DNA of 64,000 nt from the NCBI RefSeq assembly GCF_001522585.2, contig NZ_CP013374.1, forward strand, positions 496,001 through 560,000, read 5' to 3'. Origin of the DNA: Burkholderia sp. NRF60-BP8 (lineage in GTDB: Bacteria; Pseudomonadota; Gammaproteobacteria; Burkholderiales; Burkholderiaceae). Shown in pieces: positions 45,368-54,720 of the stretch (positions within the stretch are counted from its first letter, which is position 1; each line of letters starts with the position of its first letter). The notes beneath the pieces were generated by a model. The model did no database searches. It was not told where the DNA came from and worked only from the letters and a program-made list of their open reading frames with translations. The translations under genes and the position numbers were made by a program.

Positions 45368-45929
45368 GGCTTCGCCTCGTCGTCGATCTTCGGGTAAAGG
45401 ATGCGGATTTAAAGGCAACGGGAAATATTCGCTGCAGCCTGACGCGCCCTGGCTTGCCCCGCGTCGTTAAAAGCCATGTCAAAAAGATGAAGAATGGCGA
45501 CGATTTCATCGGCGCTCATTCGTTGCAACGATAAAGCACGCATCGGCTTTCTTTTAGCGACGCGCGCACCATCACGCGTCATTTCCGGTAAAAGCCGGCC
45601 GACATCCTGCCGGCCCCGGCAGCATCGGGCCCAGGCAATCAGGCGCAAACGTAGGCTCGGCAGTTCGGCAATCCTGCTTGCAGCGCGCTGTCCCGATCGA
45701 TGCATTTTCCGTTCGCTGGCCGGCATGAGCAAGCATCGGGAAGTCCATTCACGCTTTATTTCGATTCGAGGTGGCGTTTGCCCGACGAGCGGCGATATTG
45801 CCGGGAGCGTCGATATCGATGCGAGCGCCGATGAGGTACCGGCCTTCGCGGCGCGCGGGATCGCTTGATGCGTCGCGCATCCGGGCACGCGCTTGGCCGG
45901 TCATTCGAAAGCGCGCCCGACAGCCGTCG
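45368..45929. other. gap without a confident gene
   Basis: About 560 bases between the cupin and LysR genes with no well-supported coding sequence. Frames open on both strands (for example 45494-45868 plus and 45409-45888 minus) but their translations look unstructured and lack ribosome sites. The composition is less GC-rich than the surroundings. It could hold decayed coding sequence. Confidence 0.45.
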
Positions 45930-46853
45930 TCAGACCATCGCCCTCAACCATCCGAGCAACGCCGCGTGCGCGCTCCCGTCCATCGCCGGCGTCGGCGTCA
46001 ACAGGTAGTAATCCGATCCATCCTCGACGAACCCCATCGGCGCAACCAGCACACCGCTTTCGATGTCGTCGCGCACCAGGTGCCACGGTCCGATCGCGAC
46101 TCCCAGCCCCGCGACGGCCGCCTGCAGACTGAAGTAGAAATGATCGAACCGCTGCCCGCGCCCGTTCGCGGCCGGTTGATTCGCCGCCGCCGCCCAGGCA
46201 TGCCATGCGTCCGGCCGGGTGCGTGTATGCAGTCGCACAGCGTCGGGCTTCAACGCGCGGGCACCGCGACGCGACGCAAACCACGCACCGACCTTGTCCG
46301 GCCGGCAAACCGGCCCCACGCGTTCGGCGAACAGATGCTCGGCGTGATACGCCGCCGGCCACGCGAAATCGTTGCGACGAATCGCCATGTCGATACCGCT
46401 GTCGAACGAGAACGGGCCGCCCGCGGCGGCCAGATGGATGTCGACGCCCGCATGCCGCGCCTGGAAATCCGGCCAGCGCGGCATCAGCCAGCGCATCAGG
46501 AGCGTCGGCTCGCACGACAGGACCGAACGCCGCGCACGGGCGGCGTCGGTACGCAAGGCGTGAGCGGCGTGACGCATCAGGCCCAGGCCGTCACGAACGG
46601 CCTGGGCGAGGGTGCGGCCCGCCTCGGTCAGGAACACGCGACGGCTGCGCCGCTCGAACAGCGCGACGCCCAGATCGTCCTCGAGCAGACGCACCGCGCG
46701 ACTGACCGCGCCATGGGTCAGGCACAGCTCGTCGGCCGCGCGGCTGAAATGCTCGTGACGCGCCGCCGCCTCGAAACAACGCAGCGCCATCAGCGACGGC
46801 AGGCCGGCACGGACCGATTGTGATTCAAATTCACCATTCTGGTCAGAAATCAT
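45930..46853 (-). CDS. LysR-family regulator (GcvA-like), divergent from LysE exporter
   Basis: A 307-residue LysR protein with the GcvA-type N-terminus LPSLMALRCFEAAARHEHFS and helix-turn-helix LTHGAVSRAVRLLEDD. The effector domain follows to the C-terminus. It diverges from a LysE-family exporter gene with 67 bases between the starts, the classic arrangement of an amino-acid-responsive activator and its exporter. Confidence 0.9.
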   Translation of the reverse strand: MISDQNGEFESQSVRAGLPSLMALRCFEAAARHEHFSRAADELCLTHGAVSRAVRLLEDDLGVALFERRSRRVFLTEAGRTLAQAVRDGLGLMRHAAHALRTDAARARRSVLSCEPTLLMRWLMPRWPDFQARHAGVDIHLAAAGGPFSFDSGIDMAIRRNDFAWPAAYHAEHLFAERVGPVCRPDKVGAWFASRRGARALKPDAVRLHTRTRPDAWHAWAAAANQPAANGRGQRFDHFYFSLQAAVAGLGVAIGPWHLVRDDIESGVLVAPMGFVEDGSDYYLLTPTPAMDGSAHAALLGWLRAMV

Positions 46854-46920
46854 CGTTTTTCCTGATGAAGCACGATCAATAGGATTGTGCCATCAAGACA
46901 TCCACTGCAGGAGCGACACG

Positions 46921-47538
46921 ATGACCGAATTGATAGTCGTAGTCACCATCACGCTGCTGGCCGTCATCAGCCCGGGGCCGGACTTCGCGATGGTCACGCG
47001 CAACAGCCTGATGCTGTCGCGTCGTTCCGGCGTACTCACCGCATGCGGGATCGGGCTCGGCGTCATCGTTCACGTGAGCTACACGCTGCTGGGCGTCGGG
47101 CTGCTGATTCGTCAGTCGGCGTGGCTCTTCGATACCGTCAAGCTGATCGGCGCGATCTACCTGGTCTACCTCGGCGCAAGGATGCTCATGACGAAAGCCG
47201 GCGGCGTGCAAGCCGACACCGCCGTGGCGCCGCTGTCCGATCTCGCCGCGCTGCGCACGGGCTTTCTGACCAATGCGCTGAATCCCAAAACCACGGTGTT
47301 CATCGTCAGCCTGTTCATGCAGGCAGTCCGGCCCGACACGTCGTTGATCGTGCAGATCGGCTACGGCGCGTTCATCGCGGCCGCCCATGCCGGCTGGTTC
47401 AGCCTCGTGGCCTGCTGTTTCTCGGCCACGGCTGTCCGCGATCGCCTGCTGTCGCTGCGGCACTGGATCGATCGTACGTTCGGATGCCTGCTGGTGGGCT
47501 TCGGCGTCGCACTCGCCATCGCCCGGGGCGGGCGCTGA
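46921..47538 (+). CDS. LysE/RhtB-family amino-acid exporter
   Basis: A 205-residue inner-membrane protein with six predicted helices and the family signature SPGPDFAMVTRNSL near residue 17, plus GAIYLVYLGARML and FLTNALNPKT. These proteins export amino acids or related metabolites. ATG 46921 follows GGAG at suitable spacing; an ATG at 46885 is in frame but less likely. The divergent LysR gene probably regulates it. Confidence 0.92.
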   Translation: MTELIVVVTITLLAVISPGPDFAMVTRNSLMLSRRSGVLTACGIGLGVIVHVSYTLLGVGLLIRQSAWLFDTVKLIGAIYLVYLGARMLMTKAGGVQADTAVAPLSDLAALRTGFLTNALNPKTTVFIVSLFMQAVRPDTSLIVQIGYGAFIAAAHAGWFSLVACCFSATAVRDRLLSLRHWIDRTFGCLLVGFGVALAIARGGR

Positions 47539-47571
47539 CGCCACCCGCGCCGGATGCGCGGCGCCGGCACG

Positions 47572-48204
47572 TCAGAACGTCCGCGCGATCGCCCGTGCGT
47601 CGTCGATCGCCCGGCGCCGATCGACCTTCCCGTCCGCACCGAACAACGTGCGCTCGACGACGATTCCGGTAACGTCCGTCACGCCCACGAACTTGAGCCA
47701 CGTTTCCATGTAAGGGCGCTGCAGATCGAACTCGGCGGCCGGCGTAAACGACCCCGGCGACTGGTAGGCGAGCCCGCGTGCGTAGACCACCGCCGCCTTT
47801 TTGCCGGCCAGCTTGCCGGCAAACCCCGCTGCGTCGAACGTGAACAACACGTCCTTCTGCGAGATCACGTCGATCAGGTGCTTGAGCTTGTACGGAATAC
47901 TGAAATTCCACAGCGGCACGCCGAACAGGAATTTGTCCGCTTCGTGAAACGGCGCCGCAAGCCGTTCGATCTGCTGCCACGCCGCCGCCTGCTCCGGCGT
48001 CAACGCCGTGCCGCCCAGCCCCGCATATTTCGCGGCCAGCGCGGCACCGTCGAATTCGGGCATCGGCAGATCCCAGACATCGAGCGTGCGGATCTCGTGA
48101 TCGGGATGGGCATGCCGGTACGCGTCGAGAAACGCATCGCACACCTCGATGGACGCCGAATGAGCCTTGTTGGGTGAGCCTTCGATATAGAGCACGCGTG
48201 TCAT
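47572..48204 (-). CDS. azoR: FMN-dependent NADH-azoreductase
   Basis: A 210-residue flavodoxin-fold enzyme. It shows the AzoR pattern: VLYIEGSPNKAHSAS for FMN phosphate, FLFGVPLWNFSIPYKLKHLID for the isoalloxazine, and VVYARGLAYQ. It reduces azo compounds and quinones with NAD(P)H, which protects against thiol/quinone stress. It is divergent from a LysR gene, which likely controls it. The paralogue number in Burkholderia is high, so the exact gene identity is family-level. Confidence 0.9.
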   Translation of the reverse strand: MTRVLYIEGSPNKAHSASIEVCDAFLDAYRHAHPDHEIRTLDVWDLPMPEFDGAALAAKYAGLGGTALTPEQAAAWQQIERLAAPFHEADKFLFGVPLWNFSIPYKLKHLIDVISQKDVLFTFDAAGFAGKLAGKKAAVVYARGLAYQSPGSFTPAAEFDLQRPYMETWLKFVGVTDVTGIVVERTLFGADGKVDRRRAIDDARAIARTF

Positions 48205-48303
48205 GGCGCCGGTCCTTGCCAAGGGTGACGACGGCGCGCCCGATGCGCGCTCGCCCACCGCGCTTCACAGCCTATCCGGCCGGCCTATAATCCGGAAACG
48301 ATA

Positions 48304-48320
48304 TTAATTGATCGAATTAA
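48304..48320. promoter_or_regulatory. LysR-type dyad between azoreductase and LysR gene
   Basis: TTAATT-GATCG-AATTAA is a perfect inverted repeat containing a T-N11-A core, the form of LysR regulator boxes. It is 17 bases upstream of the LysR start and 100 bases upstream of the azoreductase start, as expected for an autoregulatory and activating site. Confidence 0.6.
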
Positions 48321-48336
48321 CCCGGATTAGTGATGA

Positions 48337-49260
48337 ATGAACCCTCCTCTCGATACGGCGCTGCTTCATACCTTCGTTGCGGTTGCCGACGTACGCAGCT
48401 TCACCCGCGCCGGGCGGCGGCTGAACCTCAGCCAGTCCGCGGTCAGCGCGCAGATCGTTCGCCTCGAGGACCAGGTCGGGCAGGCGCTGCTCGTGCGCAA
48501 TACGCGCAGCGTGACGCTGACCGCGCATGGCGAGACGCTGCTTGGCTACGCGCGGGCGATGCTCAATCTGAGCGAGGAAGCACGGGCCAGGCTGGGAACG
48601 GGTGACACCGTCGACGTCAAGCTGCGGATCGGCGTGTCGGAGGACTTCGCAGGCGGCTGGCTTGCGGATTTGATGCGCCGCCACGGCGCCGCGCGGCGCG
48701 GCCTGCGGCTGGATCTGGTCGTCGACATCGGCGACAGTCTGTTTCGACGGCACGCCAACGGCGAATTCGATCTCGTGATCGGCAGCCGGTGTTCGCACTC
48801 GGGCCACGGCGCGACGTTGTGGCGAGAGCCGCTCGCCTGGGCGTTCGCGCGCCACGAGCCGCTTCCGGAAGGCGACGTGCCGCTCGCGTGCTTCCCCGAT
48901 CCGTGCCCGTACCGCGGCGCCGCCATCAAGGCGCTCACACTGGCCGGCATGCGCTACCGGATCGCGTGCGAAAGCCCGAGCGTGACCGGCATCCGGACCT
49001 TCGCACGGGCCGGCATCGCGATCGCGCCCGTGCCGCGCAGCGCGATCGACGACACGCTCCGCGAATTGGGCTTGGCCGAAGGTTTGCCGGCGCTGCCGGA
49101 GATGGAATTCGTGATGATGCACGACGCGCGGATGCCCGCGGCGACCGAATTCGCCGCGACGATTCTGGACGAGACGGCTGCCCGTACGGGCGCGGGCAAC
49201 GGCAGCCGCAAGCGTCGCCGCCGGGCGTCCACGACGACGACGCCCGGCTCGAATGGCTGA
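48337..49260 (+). CDS. LysR-family regulator, divergent from azoreductase
   Basis: A 307-residue LysR protein. The helix-turn-helix is at residues about 8-66 (LLHTFVAVADVRSFTRAGRR, LSQSAVSAQIVRLEDQ), followed by the effector domain. The C-terminal 35 residues are a basic, low-complexity tail (GSRKRRRRAST). It is likely to activate the neighbouring azoreductase gene in response to electrophiles or quinones. It ends seven bases from the convergent saccharopine-dehydrogenase-like gene. Confidence 0.9.
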   Translation: MNPPLDTALLHTFVAVADVRSFTRAGRRLNLSQSAVSAQIVRLEDQVGQALLVRNTRSVTLTAHGETLLGYARAMLNLSEEARARLGTGDTVDVKLRIGVSEDFAGGWLADLMRRHGAARRGLRLDLVVDIGDSLFRRHANGEFDLVIGSRCSHSGHGATLWREPLAWAFARHEPLPEGDVPLACFPDPCPYRGAAIKALTLAGMRYRIACESPSVTGIRTFARAGIAIAPVPRSAIDDTLRELGLAEGLPALPEMEFVMMHDARMPAATEFAATILDETAARTGAGNGSRKRRRRASTTTTPGSNG

Positions 49261-49266
49261 CGCGAA

Positions 49267-50529
49267 CTACGGTCGAATCACCTCGAAACGCAACCCGGCA
49301 TGGCGAACCAGACACTCGATATAGCGTTCGTCGAACATCGTCGCCGGCGTCCAGAAACCGCCGCCGCGCCCGGTCTTCACGCCGTCGCTGTGGCAATCGA
49401 GCGCGAGACCGATCGCGGCCTGACCGAGCATCTTGCCGGTGGAGCCGTAGCCGGGATCGCGATCGCCGGTGACTTTCACACGCAAGGTACGCCCGTCTTC
49501 GGCGCGGCCGAAGAAGCGCAAATCGTAGCGGCCGGCCTGTTGGGCGTCGATGCTCGGCCCCTCGCCCGGCTTCGGCAGCAGGAAGCGCGCCATCAGGCCG
49601 CGCACCGGCCCGACGAGGACGCCGACCATGAATGCGCCGAGGCCCGCCACCATTGCCAGCGCGATCATGCGCCCCTTCAGGCCCGTGCCCGTCATCACGG
49701 CTTCGTCGTAGGTGAAGCGGTTGCCGTACGCATCGTCCGCCAGCGCATTGGAGCGGTGAACGACGCGCTCGTTGATCGCCGCCATCACGAACGGCGCGAT
49801 CCACGTATCGCAGTCGCGATCGAATTCGGCGGACCGGACCGCATGCTGCCGCACCGTGAAACCATGCCGTTGCGGACACAACGAATAAGGATCGAGCAGC
49901 TCCCGACGCAATGCCGGATCGGCCGCCGCTTCGCGCACGACGTTGATCACGCTGGCCACGGTGCCGCCCGACGCACCGCCCTTCAACGTCTTGACGCGCA
50001 TCTTCACGTGCGCGGCCGGTTCGCCCCACTGTCGCCGCGCCTGCTGCTGCAGGAAGAAGACGCCCATGTCCGACGGCACCGAATCGAAGCCGCAGCAATG
50101 CACGATCCGCGCGCCCGATTGCCGGGCTGCGGGCTCGTACCTGTCGATCATCCGCCGGATCCACTGCGTCTCGCCGGTGAGGTCGCAGTAGTCGGTGCCG
50201 GTTTGCGCGCAGACCCGAACCAGCGGCTCTCCGTACAGCGCGTAAGGGCCGACGGTGGACACGACCACCCGCGTTTGCGCGCACAGCGCCCGCAGCTGCG
50301 TTTCGTCGGCCGCGTCGGCAACGATGATCGGCACGGATTGCCCGGCCGCGCCGAGCGTATCCCGGACCTGCCTGAGCTTCGCGTCGGACCGGCCCGCGAT
50401 CGCCCAGCGCAGCGTGTCGCCGGCACCGGCGGCCGCGCCGGACAGATAATCGGACAGGTAACGGGTCAGGATCTGCCCGACGAAACTGGTGGCGCCGAAT
50501 ACGACGAGATCGTAGGTCGGTTGGGGCAT
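49267..50529 (-). CDS. saccharopine dehydrogenase-like (trans-acting enoyl reductase family) protein
   Basis: A 420-residue NAD(P)-binding protein. The Rossmann motif VVFGATSFVGQILTRYL begins near residue 7, VVVSTVGPYALYGEPLV and GTDYCDLTGETQWIRRMID follow, then CCGFDSVPSDMG. These are the marks of the saccharopine dehydrogenase/trans-acting enoyl reductase family, members of which act on fatty-acyl or polyketide chains in mycobacteria. A hydrophobic segment (ALAMVAGLGAFMVGVLVGP) suggests membrane contact. AAGGAG supports ATG 50529. A MerR-type promoter lies about 95 bases upstream. Confidence 0.88.
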   Translation of the reverse strand: MPQPTYDLVVFGATSFVGQILTRYLSDYLSGAAAGAGDTLRWAIAGRSDAKLRQVRDTLGAAGQSVPIIVADAADETQLRALCAQTRVVVSTVGPYALYGEPLVRVCAQTGTDYCDLTGETQWIRRMIDRYEPAARQSGARIVHCCGFDSVPSDMGVFFLQQQARRQWGEPAAHVKMRVKTLKGGASGGTVASVINVVREAAADPALRRELLDPYSLCPQRHGFTVRQHAVRSAEFDRDCDTWIAPFVMAAINERVVHRSNALADDAYGNRFTYDEAVMTGTGLKGRMIALAMVAGLGAFMVGVLVGPVRGLMARFLLPKPGEGPSIDAQQAGRYDLRFFGRAEDGRTLRVKVTGDRDPGYGSTGKMLGQAAIGLALDCHSDGVKTGRGGGFWTPATMFDERYIECLVRHAGLRFEVIRP

Positions 50530-50621
50530 GGACGACTCCTTCCGTGCGCGCACGTCGCACGTATCCGTATCGTTAGACCGCGGCACGCGAGATCCGAAGC
50601 CTGCCGCTGCCGCCAGCAAGC

Positions 50622-50652
50622 ACTCTAAGCTTCAAGTCGGCTTCAAGGTCAA
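50622..50652 (-). promoter_or_regulatory. MerR-type promoter for the saccharopine-dehydrogenase-like gene
   Basis: On the minus strand, -35 TTGACC (50652-50647) and -10 TAGAGT (50627-50622) are separated by 19 bases, the long spacer that MerR-family activators need. The spacer carries a dyad CTTGAAG-CCGA-CTTGAAG of imperfect symmetry. The other gene flanking this 313-base gap (50530-50842) has its own ribosome site but no clear promoter seen. Confidence 0.5.
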
Positions 50653-50842
50653 GGTGACGAGTAGAGGAATATGTCGGACGGCGGTGGCGCGGCCCGATGG
50701 CCGCAGCGGTTTCGTCGCCGGATCATCAGGCGGTAGGCGTGGCCAGTCGGGCTCACGAAGGACGACTGACGCACCGCGATCGGCCCACCGTCGACGGCGT
50801 TCGCTTATAGTGTCGACTGCCCATTCGACGAGGAAAACAGTC

Positions 50843-51250
50843 ATGAAACTGCAGGCCAGCGGTCCGTTCGAAGTGAAGCTGAATCCGGAACCCTTGAGTC
50901 GCGTCGCGGAGAACAGCGGACTCGGCCGCCTGTCGCTGGACAAGCATTTTCACGGCGATCTGGAAGCCGTCAGCCACGGAGAAATGCTCGCGTTTCGCAG
51001 CAGCGTTCAGGGGTCGGCCGGCTACGTGGCGATGGAAACCGTCGAAGGCGTGCTCGGCGGACGCAAGGGCAGCTTCGTCCTGCAGCACAGCTCCACCATG
51101 ACGCGCGGGCAGCCGACGCAGTCGATCACGGTCGTGCCCGATTCCGGAACGGACGAACTGCTCGGCCTGTCCGGCGCGATGCGCATCGACATCGACGACG
51201 GCCGGCATGCGTACCGCTTCGACTACGCGTTGCCGGACGCGCCGCAATAA
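50843..51250 (+). CDS. DUF3224-family protein
   Basis: A 135-residue small beta-rich protein (GRLSLDKHFHGDLEAVSHGEMLAFRS, GYVAMETVEGVLGGRKGSFVLQHSSTM, VVPDSGTDELLGLSGAMRIDI), matching the DUF3224 allene-oxide-cyclase-like barrel. Role unknown. GAGGAAAA precedes ATG 50843. It is convergent with the chemotaxis receptor gene. Confidence 0.85.
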   Translation: MKLQASGPFEVKLNPEPLSRVAENSGLGRLSLDKHFHGDLEAVSHGEMLAFRSSVQGSAGYVAMETVEGVLGGRKGSFVLQHSSTMTRGQPTQSITVVPDSGTDELLGLSGAMRIDIDDGRHAYRFDYALPDAPQ

Positions 51251-51259
51251 ACGCGCACG

Positions 51260-52825
51260 TCACGCGAGCGCCGCGTCGCGCAGACGGAACTGCGCAACCG
51301 CCGCGCTCAACCGCGCGCCCTGTTCGTCGAGCGACAGCGCCGCGGCCGCCGCTTCCTCGACCAGCGCGGCATTGCGCTGCATCGTCTGCTCCATCTGGAT
51401 CACCGCGGCGTTCACCTGCTCGATGCCCGACGACTGCTCGTCGAATGCCTGGCTGGTTTCGCCCATGATCGCGTTCACCCGCTCGACCGCCGCGACGAGC
51501 TCGGCCATCGCCGAGCCGGCCCGCGCGACGAGGCCGCTGCCGTCTTCGACGCGTCGCACGGATTGGCCGATCAGGTCGCGAATTTCCTTCGCCGCCGCGG
51601 CACAGCGCTGTGCGAGCTCGCGCACCTCGGTGGCGACCACCGCGAACCCGCGCCCCTGCTCGCCCGCACGCGCAGCTTCGACGGCGGCGTTCAACGCGAG
51701 GATGTTCGTCTGAAACGCAATGCTCTCGATCACGCCGACGATGCCGGAGATGCGCGTGGAGCTGTGCGAAATCTCCGACATCGTCTCGACGACGCGCTGC
51801 ATCGCTTCGCCGCCGCGCGACGCGATGCGGGCCGCGCCCTCGACGTACGTGCGCGCGTCGCGCGCGTTGTCCGCGTTCTGGCGCACGGCCGCCGTCAGTT
51901 GCTCGACGCTCGCGGCCGCCTGCTGCAGCGACACGGCCTGCTGCTCGGTACGCGTGGACAGGTCGACGTTGCCGCTCGCGATCGTGCGCACGTCGCCGAC
52001 GATCGTCTCGGTGCTCGCGCGCACCTGGCTCACCGTATCGACGAGGCCGTCCTGCATCCGCTTCAGCGCATTCAGCAGATACGCCATTTCATTCTCGCCC
52101 GGGACGACGACCGCGCCGGTCAGGTCGCCTTTCGCGATTTTTTCGAACTGCTCGACCGCGACGTTGATCGGCTCGATGATCGCCTTCGCGAGCACGCGCT
52201 GGGCCACGAACCCGACGACGAGCGCCAGCACCGCGACCGCCCCCATCCCCCACACGATCCGGTGGAAATGCATGCCGGCCGCATCGTAGCGAGCCTTCTG
52301 GCGCGTGACCTGGAACGACTCGAGCGCGTCGATCGCCGTCTGGTAGGCCGCGAACAACGCCGGCGGCGCGGTGCGCTGCGTGTCGAGGAAGTTGAATGCG
52401 TCGTCGCCGTCGAGCTGCGACAGCGCCTTCAGGAACACCCGGTCGAGCAGCGTGCGCCGGCGCTCCTGCAACGTGTCGAACAGTGCCTGCTCGCCGGCGT
52501 CGCGCGCATGCAGGCGTGTGTACGCATCCAGTTCGTCGTTGCTCTGCTTGAGCAGCGCGTGAAGTTGCGCGATCTCCTCCTTCGCGGGCTGGCCGGCGCT
52601 GATGATCTGCGCGACGTCGCTCATGCGTTCGCGCAACACCAGCATCCGCTCGGAACTGGTCTTCAGGTGCAGCAGCGACGCGGTGTCGTCGCGGTACATC
52701 GCCTCGAGCGAGCCGTTGCCGATGTAAAGGGCCGCGATGCAGGCGCCGACCACCAGCACGAGCAGCACGGTATAACCGGCGATGGTCGCGACGAGTCCAC
52801 CACGGATAGTGAGTTGTTTTCGCAT
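51260..52825 (-). CDS. methyl-accepting chemotaxis protein
   Basis: A 521-residue receptor. Helix 1 at about residues 11-33, a periplasmic helical-bundle sensor domain (about 34-190, of the Tar/4-helix type), helix 2 at about 191-213, then a HAMP domain and the cytoplasmic signalling hairpin (RTEQQAVSLQQAAASVEQLTAAV, IAFQTNILALNAAVEAARAGEQGRGF, EVRELAQRCAAAAKEI). It passes attractant signals to CheA. Lacks an obvious C-terminal CheR-binding pentapeptide. The ligand is unknown. AAGGGAA precedes ATG 52825. Confidence 0.93.
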   Translation of the reverse strand: MRKQLTIRGGLVATIAGYTVLLVLVVGACIAALYIGNGSLEAMYRDDTASLLHLKTSSERMLVLRERMSDVAQIISAGQPAKEEIAQLHALLKQSNDELDAYTRLHARDAGEQALFDTLQERRRTLLDRVFLKALSQLDGDDAFNFLDTQRTAPPALFAAYQTAIDALESFQVTRQKARYDAAGMHFHRIVWGMGAVAVLALVVGFVAQRVLAKAIIEPINVAVEQFEKIAKGDLTGAVVVPGENEMAYLLNALKRMQDGLVDTVSQVRASTETIVGDVRTIASGNVDLSTRTEQQAVSLQQAAASVEQLTAAVRQNADNARDARTYVEGAARIASRGGEAMQRVVETMSEISHSSTRISGIVGVIESIAFQTNILALNAAVEAARAGEQGRGFAVVATEVRELAQRCAAAAKEIRDLIGQSVRRVEDGSGLVARAGSAMAELVAAVERVNAIMGETSQAFDEQSSGIEQVNAAVIQMEQTMQRNAALVEEAAAAALSLDEQGARLSAAVAQFRLRDAALA

Positions 52826-53015
52826 GACGTTCCCTTGAGCCGGCCGGGCACGGCCAGCGGCGGAGGTGAATTCCGGAACACGAACGACGCGCGCCGTGGC
52901 GCAATACCGGACGCGGGGCTGCGAACGGGTTAACGACGCGGGGAACGGGCGGCTTTTACCCGCATGCGACGCGAATCTTGACGATTGCGACAGAGGGAGA
53001 ACCGAGGTAGCGCGA

Positions 53016-53426
53016 CTAGCCGCCGTCGCCGAGCCTCGCGCGAATCTCGTCGGCCGACAGGTCACGCTGGTGCGTGGCGATCTGCCAGACGTTTCCCCAC
53101 GCGTCCCTCACCATCGCCCGCCGGTCGCCGTACGGCATGTCGGCGGGCGCTTCGAGCGGGATCGCTTGCGCCGCGAGCGCCCGTCGATAGGTGGAGTCCG
53201 TGTTCGGAACATACACGTACAGAAACGCCGGCATCGGATCGCGCAGGCCGCCTCCGTCGCTGACCATCACGACGGAGTCGCCGATCCGGATCTCGGCAGG
53301 CAAGCCGGCACGGCATTCGCCTTCTGCGTCGAACACCGCGCGGATGAAGGCGATCAGGTTGCGCGGATCCGGCACGACGATCCGCGGCGTGACGGTATGC
53401 CATCCATCGGGTTGGAACGAAGCCAT
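53016..53426 (-). CDS. VOC/glyoxalase-like domain protein
   Basis: A 136-residue protein with the vicinal-oxygen-chelate fold pattern of the PhnB-like group (VTPRIVVPDPRNLIAFIRAVFDAEG, GDSVVMVSDGG, VYVPNTDSTYRRALAA, PYGDRRAMVRDAWGNVWQIATH). Enzymatic role unclear. GGAGGT precedes ATG 53426. It may extend the leftward unit beginning at 55243, with a gap of 100 bases. Confidence 0.85.
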   Translation of the reverse strand: MASFQPDGWHTVTPRIVVPDPRNLIAFIRAVFDAEGECRAGLPAEIRIGDSVVMVSDGGGLRDPMPAFLYVYVPNTDSTYRRALAAQAIPLEAPADMPYGDRRAMVRDAWGNVWQIATHQRDLSADEIRARLGDGG

Positions 53427-53529
53427 GATGTGTGACCTCCGGCGAGATTTCAGGCTGGATTGTCCTCCTCGAACGGCAGCCTGCAAAGCGGGCGCGCGGT
53501 ATCGATCTCGAACGTTTCCGTGCCTCGCT

Positions 53530-54378
53530 TCACGCGTCGGTCTCGTAAATGAGGCGGTATTCGCCGTTGGTTCGCCCGATTCGCGCGAACCCGGGTTCCC
53601 CCAGATGCATGCCGGCGATCAGCAGCCCTTCCGAGCTGGCCCGGTCGAGCAGCCGTGCACGCGTCGTCGCCGCCTGCGACGCATCCTGGTCGAACGCAAT
53701 CGAGACGTCCGGCCGCTTGATCTGGATGTGCGGGAAATGCACGATGTCGCCCCACACGAGCAGGCCCCGATCGCCGGATTCGAGCACATAGCCGGTATGC
53801 CCGTCGGTATGCCCCGGTAGCGGGATGGCAGCGATTCCGGGCAGCACCTCGCCTGCGTCGAAGGTCCGAAGCGCGTCGCCGTAAGCGTCGAATGCCTGAC
53901 GCGCGATCCGGAAATTGCCGCGGGCGCGCTCGCTGGCGCGGCTCAGATTGCCGTCGTCGCGCCAGAACGCGACCTCGCGTCGATGCGCGAGCAGCTCCGC
54001 ATTCGGAAACGCAACGTGTCCGGCGGCATTCGTCAGCCCGCCAATGTGGTCGGGATGGGCGTGCGTGAGCAGGACGGTGTCGATCGCGCCGGGATCGATG
54101 CCGGCCAACCGTAAGTTGTCCTGCAGACGGCCGCCCCATTGCCTGATGCCGCCGGCCCCTGCATCGACGAGAATCGTGCGGCCCGCGCCGCGCACGACGT
54201 AGCAGTTGATATGCACGGCGGACGGCGCCTGCTGCCCGGCCGCGTGCTGCATGCCGGCAGCGTCGGCCACGTCGATATTCGACAGGAAATCGAGGCTGGC
54301 CGTGAGATAGCCGTCGCTGATCGCGGTGATCGTGAAATCCCCGACACGCTGGCAGGGAAACGTAACGTTGGACATCAT
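53530..54378 (-). CDS. metallo-beta-lactamase-fold hydrolase
   Basis: A 282-residue MBL-fold hydrolase with the metal-binding HAHPDH motif (about residue 107), PLPGHTDGHTGYVL (third metal histidine) and GDIVHFPH. It resembles N-acyl homoserine lactonase-like and other small-molecule hydrolases. It is preceded by the tautomerase gene by 15 bases, in one operon with the 54713-55243 gene. Confidence 0.9.
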   Translation of the reverse strand: MMSNVTFPCQRVGDFTITAISDGYLTASLDFLSNIDVADAAGMQHAAGQQAPSAVHINCYVVRGAGRTILVDAGAGGIRQWGGRLQDNLRLAGIDPGAIDTVLLTHAHPDHIGGLTNAAGHVAFPNAELLAHRREVAFWRDDGNLSRASERARGNFRIARQAFDAYGDALRTFDAGEVLPGIAAIPLPGHTDGHTGYVLESGDRGLLVWGDIVHFPHIQIKRPDVSIAFDQDASQAATTRARLLDRASSEGLLIAGMHLGEPGFARIGRTNGEYRLIYETDA

Positions 54379-54393
54379 GCTGCTCCGGTGCGG

Positions 54394-54720
54394 CTAGTTT
54401 CGCGCGTGAAGGTTCGGCACGGCATGACCGAAACAGCGGATGCGCGCCGTCAGCCCCGTGCGGCGAACGACGGCGCGATCCAGCGCTTCCATGAACGCGT
54501 CCATGACCGCGGGCGGACGGAACGATTCCACGCGATACCGGATTTCCGCGAAAACGGGATGCCCGCATCCGTGCCGAACCGCCACGTAAATGACGTGGAC
54601 GTTCCTGACTTCTGCCTGAAGGACACGCGTACAGAGTTCGATGCAGTCGCCGGAAAGTTCGGCGAGGCGCGCGTCGGGCGGCATGCGTTCCGCATCGATA
54701 TGGAAAGTCACGTTAGGCAT
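54394..54720 (-). CDS. tautomerase-superfamily protein
   Basis: A 108-residue protein that begins MPNVTF, giving an N-terminal proline after Met removal as in 4-oxalocrotonate tautomerase and cis-CaaD relatives. It has the repeated beta-alpha-beta pattern expected. The start overlaps the upstream gene by eight bases. Likely acts in aromatic or halogenated acid breakdown with the neighbouring hydrolase. Confidence 0.75.
   Translation of the reverse strand: MPNVTFHIDAERMPPDARLAELSGDCIELCTRVLQAEVRNVHVIYVAVRHGCGHPVFAEIRYRVESFRPPAVMDAFMEALDRAVVRRTGLTARIRCFGHAVPNLHARN

Noticed and set aside
45409..45888. Minus-strand frame of 159 codons as a gene
   Set aside because: No ribosome site, no family pattern, and a competing plus-strand frame looks equally weak.
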